From Chryseobacterium culicis (GTDB taxonomy: Bacteria; Bacteroidota; Bacteroidia; Flavobacteriales; Weeksellaceae): a stretch of 64,000 bases of DNA. The first letter of the stretch is position 1. Every line of letters starts with the position of its first letter. The notes under the pieces are model-generated. The model was not told the origin of the DNA. It saw only the letters and a list, made by a program, of their open reading frames with translations, and searched no databases. The position numbers and the translations under genes were made by a program. Of this stretch, positions 61,587-64,000 are shown piece by piece. Where the stretch lies: assembly GCF_900108365.1 (NCBI RefSeq), contig NZ_FNWQ01000008.1:1-64000 (forward strand), in the 5' to 3' direction.

Positions 61587-62387
61587 ATGTATACACAACT
61601 TGATATTGAAACGCATTTTGACGGGAAGCTTAAAATCGCCTATCTGAATCAACCTGAAACTATGAACGCCCTTACCAAGCCGGCTTTATCAGATCTTAGA
61701 GATTTTGTTAAAGAATGCAGCGAAGACGAAACGGTAAGATGTGTGGCCATTTCCGGAAGAGGAAGAGCATTCTGCTCAGGTCAGAATCTGGATGAAGCTT
61801 TTGTGGTAGGTCAGGAACACCATGATCATGACATCATCAGAAAAATTGTGGTAGACTATTATAACCCTTTGGTAATGGAGGTTACCCGTTGCAAAAAACC
61901 GGTTATTGCATTAGTAAACGGTCCTGCAGTAGGAGCTGGAGCAATGCTGGCTTTAATCTCTGATTTCGTTTTAGCCAATGAAAAAGCCTATTTTGCTCAG
62001 GCGTTTTCAAATATCGGTTTGATTCCAGATACAGGAGGAACATACTTCTTACCGAAACTTTTAGGCAGACAATTGGCCAATTATTTAGCATTTACAGGTA
62101 AAAAATTATCTGCAGAGGAATCTAAAGCTCATGGTCTTGTAGCTGAAGTTTTCACAGAAGAAGAATTCGTTCCAAAATCTATGGAAATTCTTGAAAGAAT
62201 GGCAAACATGCCAACAGCAGCCCTTAAGCTTACGAAAAAAGCTTTTGCCAGTTCTTATAATAACACCTTGAAAGAACAGCTTGAGTTGGAAGGCGATCTT
62301 CAGCAGGAAGCAGCAGGTACAGAAGACTTCATTGAAGGAGTAAATGCCTTTTTACAGAAAAGAAAACCTAATTATAAAGGAAAATAA
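61587..62387 (+). CDS. paaG: 1,2-epoxyphenylacetyl-CoA isomerase PaaG
   Basis: This 266-residue crotonase-fold enzyme has the oxyanion hole region GRGRAFCSGQNLDEA and NGPAVGAGAML. The PaaG-typical catalytic stretch FSNIGLIPDTGGTYFLPKLLG carries the Asp. It converts ring-epoxide-CoA to oxepin-CoA and also isomerises later double bonds. I used ATG 61587; the frame opens 9 codons upstream at a TTG in AT-rich sequence. Another crotonase of the pathway (PaaF) would be expected beyond the window. Confidence 0.9.
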   Translation: MYTQLDIETHFDGKLKIAYLNQPETMNALTKPALSDLRDFVKECSEDETVRCVAISGRGRAFCSGQNLDEAFVVGQEHHDHDIIRKIVVDYYNPLVMEVTRCKKPVIALVNGPAVGAGAMLALISDFVLANEKAYFAQAFSNIGLIPDTGGTYFLPKLLGRQLANYLAFTGKKLSAEESKAHGLVAEVFTEEEFVPKSMEILERMANMPTAALKLTKKAFASSYNNTLKEQLELEGDLQQEAAGTEDFIEGVNAFLQKRKPNYKGK

Positions 62388-62389
62388 TT

Positions 62390-62412
62390 AATTTGAAAAT
62401 GAGTTAATTTGA
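62390..62412. repeat. Left arm of 23-bp inverted repeat
   Basis: AATTTGAAAATGAG plus TTAATTTGA, identical in inverse to 62780-62802. It begins 2 bases after the paaG stop, and a further AATTTGAAAATGAG at 62415-62428 supplies the ATG of the gene inside. Confidence 0.85.
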
Positions 62413-62422
62413 GAATTTGAAA

Positions 62423-62776
62423 ATGAGAAATGACAAAGAAAATATTATTGTAAATAAGACTTTTGATTTTGCACTCAATATTATTGAATTTTCAGAAGAT
62501 TTATACGAAGCGAAAAAAATTCCTTTGGCAAGTCAAATTTTTAAATCGGGAACTTCGATTGGAGCAAATGTTAGAGAAGCTCAAAACGCAGAAAGTAAAG
62601 CAGATTTTATTCATAAATTAAAAATTGCAGCTAAAGAAGCTGATGAAACAGAATATTGGCTTTTGCTATGCTTAAAATCCCCATATTTGAAATCTCCAAA
62701 CGAAAAATTAATGTCTGATTTAAAAGAAATTCTATTAATTCTGTCTAAAATTATTTCAAGCTCAAAATTAAAATAA
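62423..62776 (+). CDS. Four-helix-bundle protein (23S rRNA IVS-type)
   Basis: This 117-residue helical protein belongs to the S23/IVP family (TIGR02436-like). IPLASQIFKSGTSIGANVREAQ and ADFIHKLKIAAKEADETEYWL are its hallmarks. Members occur in 23S rRNA intervening sequences and scattered in Bacteroidota genomes, with no settled function. The start ATG lies inside the left repeat. It sits between paaG and paaH, unrelated by function, and is enclosed by an exact 23-bp inverted repeat. Together these look like a small mobile cassette. Confidence 0.88.
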   Translation: MRNDKENIIVNKTFDFALNIIEFSEDLYEAKKIPLASQIFKSGTSIGANVREAQNAESKADFIHKLKIAAKEADETEYWLLLCLKSPYLKSPNEKLMSDLKEILLILSKIISSSKLK

Positions 62777-62779
62777 TTT

Positions 62780-62802
62780 TCAAATTAACTCATTTTCAAA
62801 TT
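62780..62802. repeat. Right arm of 23-bp inverted repeat
   Basis: Exact reverse complement of 62390-62412. It begins 4 bases after the stop codon of the enclosed gene, and a further TTTTCAAATTT follows up to the paaH start. Confidence 0.85.
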
Positions 62803-62816
62803 TTCAAATTTAAAAT

Positions 62817-63950
62817 ATGAATGTAGGAATTATCGGTGCCGGAACCATGGGAATCGGCATTGCACAAGTAGCCGCAACGAACGGATGCAAAGTCTGGGTA
62901 TATGACGCCAATGCAAAGCAAGTGGAAACGGCAACGGTAGGTCTGGAAAAAACATTAACCAAATTGGTTGACAAACAAAAAATTTCGGCGGAGAAAATGA
63001 CTGAAATTTTGGCTAATATTTCCATTGCTACAGAATTGAAGGATTTCAAAGATTGTGAACTCGTCATTGAAGCCATCATAGAAAATAAAGAGATCAAAAC
63101 CAAAGTGTTTACAGAGCTTGAAAACTATGTTTCTGAAAGTTGTGTTCTCAGTTCCAATACCTCATCAATTTCTATCACCTCTCTGGGTGCAGAACTCAGG
63201 AAACCGGAGCGTTTCATCGGAATTCACTTCTTCAATCCGGCTCCGTTAATGCCTTTAGTAGAAGTTATTCCGTCCTTATTAACAGAAAAAACATTGGCAG
63301 AAAAAATCTACAACCTCATGAAAGAATGGGGAAAGACTCCTGTTATTGCCAAAGATATTCCAGGATTCATTGTGAATAGAATCGCCAGACCTTATTATGG
63401 AGAAGGCCTGAGAATTGTTGAAGAAAACATCGCCACACCGGAACAGGTGGATGAAGCCATGAAAACATTGGGTAACTTCAAAATGGGTCCCTTCGAGTTA
63501 ATGGATCTTATCGGAGTAGATGTCAACTTTGCCGTAACCACCACTGTATACAAAGATTATTTCTACGATCCCAAATACAAACCCTCTTTATTGCAGCAAA
63601 GAATGTCTGAAGCCAAACTTCACGGCAGAAAAACAGGAAAAGGTTTCTACGATTACAGCGAAGGAGCAGAAAAACCTGTTGCTCAGAAAGATGATGCCTT
63701 ATACCAGCAGATATTTTTAAGAATCATCTCAATGTTGATCAACGAAGCTGTTGAAGCCAAAAGATTAGGGGTTGCCAATGATGAAGATATCGAGCTGGCC
63801 ATGCAGAAAGGAGTCAACTATCCAAAAGGATTATTAGGCTGGGGGAAAGAAATCGGGTATGCAAAAATCTCCGAAACCCTTCAGAACCTTTACGAAGAAT
63901 ATCAGGAAGAAAGATACAGACAAAGTCCTTTACTTCGTAAAATGAATTAG
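62817..63950 (+). CDS. paaH: 3-hydroxyacyl-CoA dehydrogenase PaaH
   Basis: This 377-residue enzyme has the NAD motif GIIGAGTMGIGIAQVA at its N-terminus, VIEAIIENKEIK, and SNTSSISIT. The catalytic HFFNPAPLMPLVEV (His-Glu dyad region) and the C-terminal domain (DIPGFIVNRIARPYYGEGL, LGNFKMGPFELMDLIG) complete it. It oxidises 3-hydroxyadipyl-CoA to 3-oxoadipyl-CoA. The longer C-terminal part contains a second partial repeat, so it exceeds the ~280-residue single form. It is preceded by the right-hand repeat. Confidence 0.94.
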   Translation: MNVGIIGAGTMGIGIAQVAATNGCKVWVYDANAKQVETATVGLEKTLTKLVDKQKISAEKMTEILANISIATELKDFKDCELVIEAIIENKEIKTKVFTELENYVSESCVLSSNTSSISITSLGAELRKPERFIGIHFFNPAPLMPLVEVIPSLLTEKTLAEKIYNLMKEWGKTPVIAKDIPGFIVNRIARPYYGEGLRIVEENIATPEQVDEAMKTLGNFKMGPFELMDLIGVDVNFAVTTTVYKDYFYDPKYKPSLLQQRMSEAKLHGRKTGKGFYDYSEGAEKPVAQKDDALYQQIFLRIISMLINEAVEAKRLGVANDEDIELAMQKGVNYPKGLLGWGKEIGYAKISETLQNLYEEYQEERYRQSPLLRKMN

Positions 63951-63951
63951 A

Positions 63952-63986
63952 TAATTTGAAAATATACCAATTTGAAAATTGATTAT
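63952..63986. repeat. AATTTGAAAAT repeat after paaH
   Basis: Two direct AATTTGAAAAT units follow within a few bases of the paaH stop. The element may continue beyond the window. Confidence 0.55.
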
Positions 63987-64000
63987 CACCGATTTTCATT

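Noticed and set aside
1..64000. Prophage, IS element, integrative element, tRNA or CRISPR array
   Set aside because: No transposase, integrase, phage structural gene, cloverleaf or regular spacer array was seen; the only mobile-looking items are the small repeat families in the paa cluster and the REP-like element.

Overview
The window reads as chromosomal DNA of a low-GC member of the Bacteroidota, class Flavobacteriia, most likely Chryseobacterium or a close relative in the Weeksellaceae. The signs are flavobacterial promoter elements (-7 TAnnTTTG with an upstream TTG), a type IX secretion (T9SS) substrate, a bacillithiol gene (bshA), flavobacterial families of unknown function (DUF2851, DUF4254, DUF4292), GH92 and CarboxypepD_reg proteins, and a short double-glycine-leader peptide of the kind common in Chryseobacterium. 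The genus is inferred from gene content; no database search was run. There are no tRNAs, IS transposases, prophage genes or CRISPR arrays.

Layout. 1-100: the 3' end of a 5S rRNA gene and its terminator. 0.3-7 kb (+): a T9SS-exported propeller-like protein, MalQ, a Phe-Arg/Gly-Asn repeat protein, a Spy-like protein and ferritin. 7.2-10.3 kb (-): a RecB/AddA-like helicase-nuclease. 10.5-12.9 kb (+): three tandem paralogous exported CarboxypepD_reg proteins, then a SIMPL protein. 13.8-18.8 kb (-): acetyltransferase, PspC protein, DUF2851, BshA and a GH3 hexosaminidase. 19.6-26.7 kb (-): RibA, lipoprotein, DUF4254, TatA, EnvC-like protein, DUF4292 lipoprotein, sugar nucleotidyltransferase and polysaccharide flippase, a mainly cell-envelope block. 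26.8-30.6 kb: dihydroorotase (+) and GH92 mannosidase (-).

30.6-39.6 kb holds two related OmpR-type two-component operons (-). Each faces an exported protein gene (+): a DUF1573 protein and a TonB-receptor-like barrel. Both + promoters carry TTAAC direct repeats with an 11-bp period, and the last copy lies exactly 27 bp upstream of the -7 element. The two regulators share their DNA-recognition helix. Between and after these lie an SDR reductase, two M1 metallopeptidases and an endonuclease/phosphatase-fold protein. 44-48 kb (-): a PAP2 phosphatase with a C-terminal barrel-like region and two tandem M43 metalloprotease lipoproteins with duplicated promoters. 48.1-51.1 kb (-): an operon of LuxR-type regulator, minimal histidine kinase, multi-pass membrane protein and an unknown protein. 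Upstream of it is a 50-codon six-cysteine GG-leader peptide gene with overlapping dyads in its promoter. 51.2-53.8 kb: ClpB.

54.2-64 kb (+) is a phenylacetate-degradation cluster: TetR regulator, paaK, paaE, paaA, unknown, paaB, paaC, alpha/beta hydrolase, paaD, paaG, four-helix-bundle gene, paaH. PaaK makes phenylacetyl-CoA, PaaABCE epoxidises the ring with PaaD as maturation factor, and PaaG and PaaH act in isomerisation and beta-oxidation. Two intergenic repeat families interrupt the cluster. One forms an exact 23-bp inverted repeat around the four-helix-bundle gene, which looks like a small mobile cassette. Three dyads upstream of paaK are good operator candidates.
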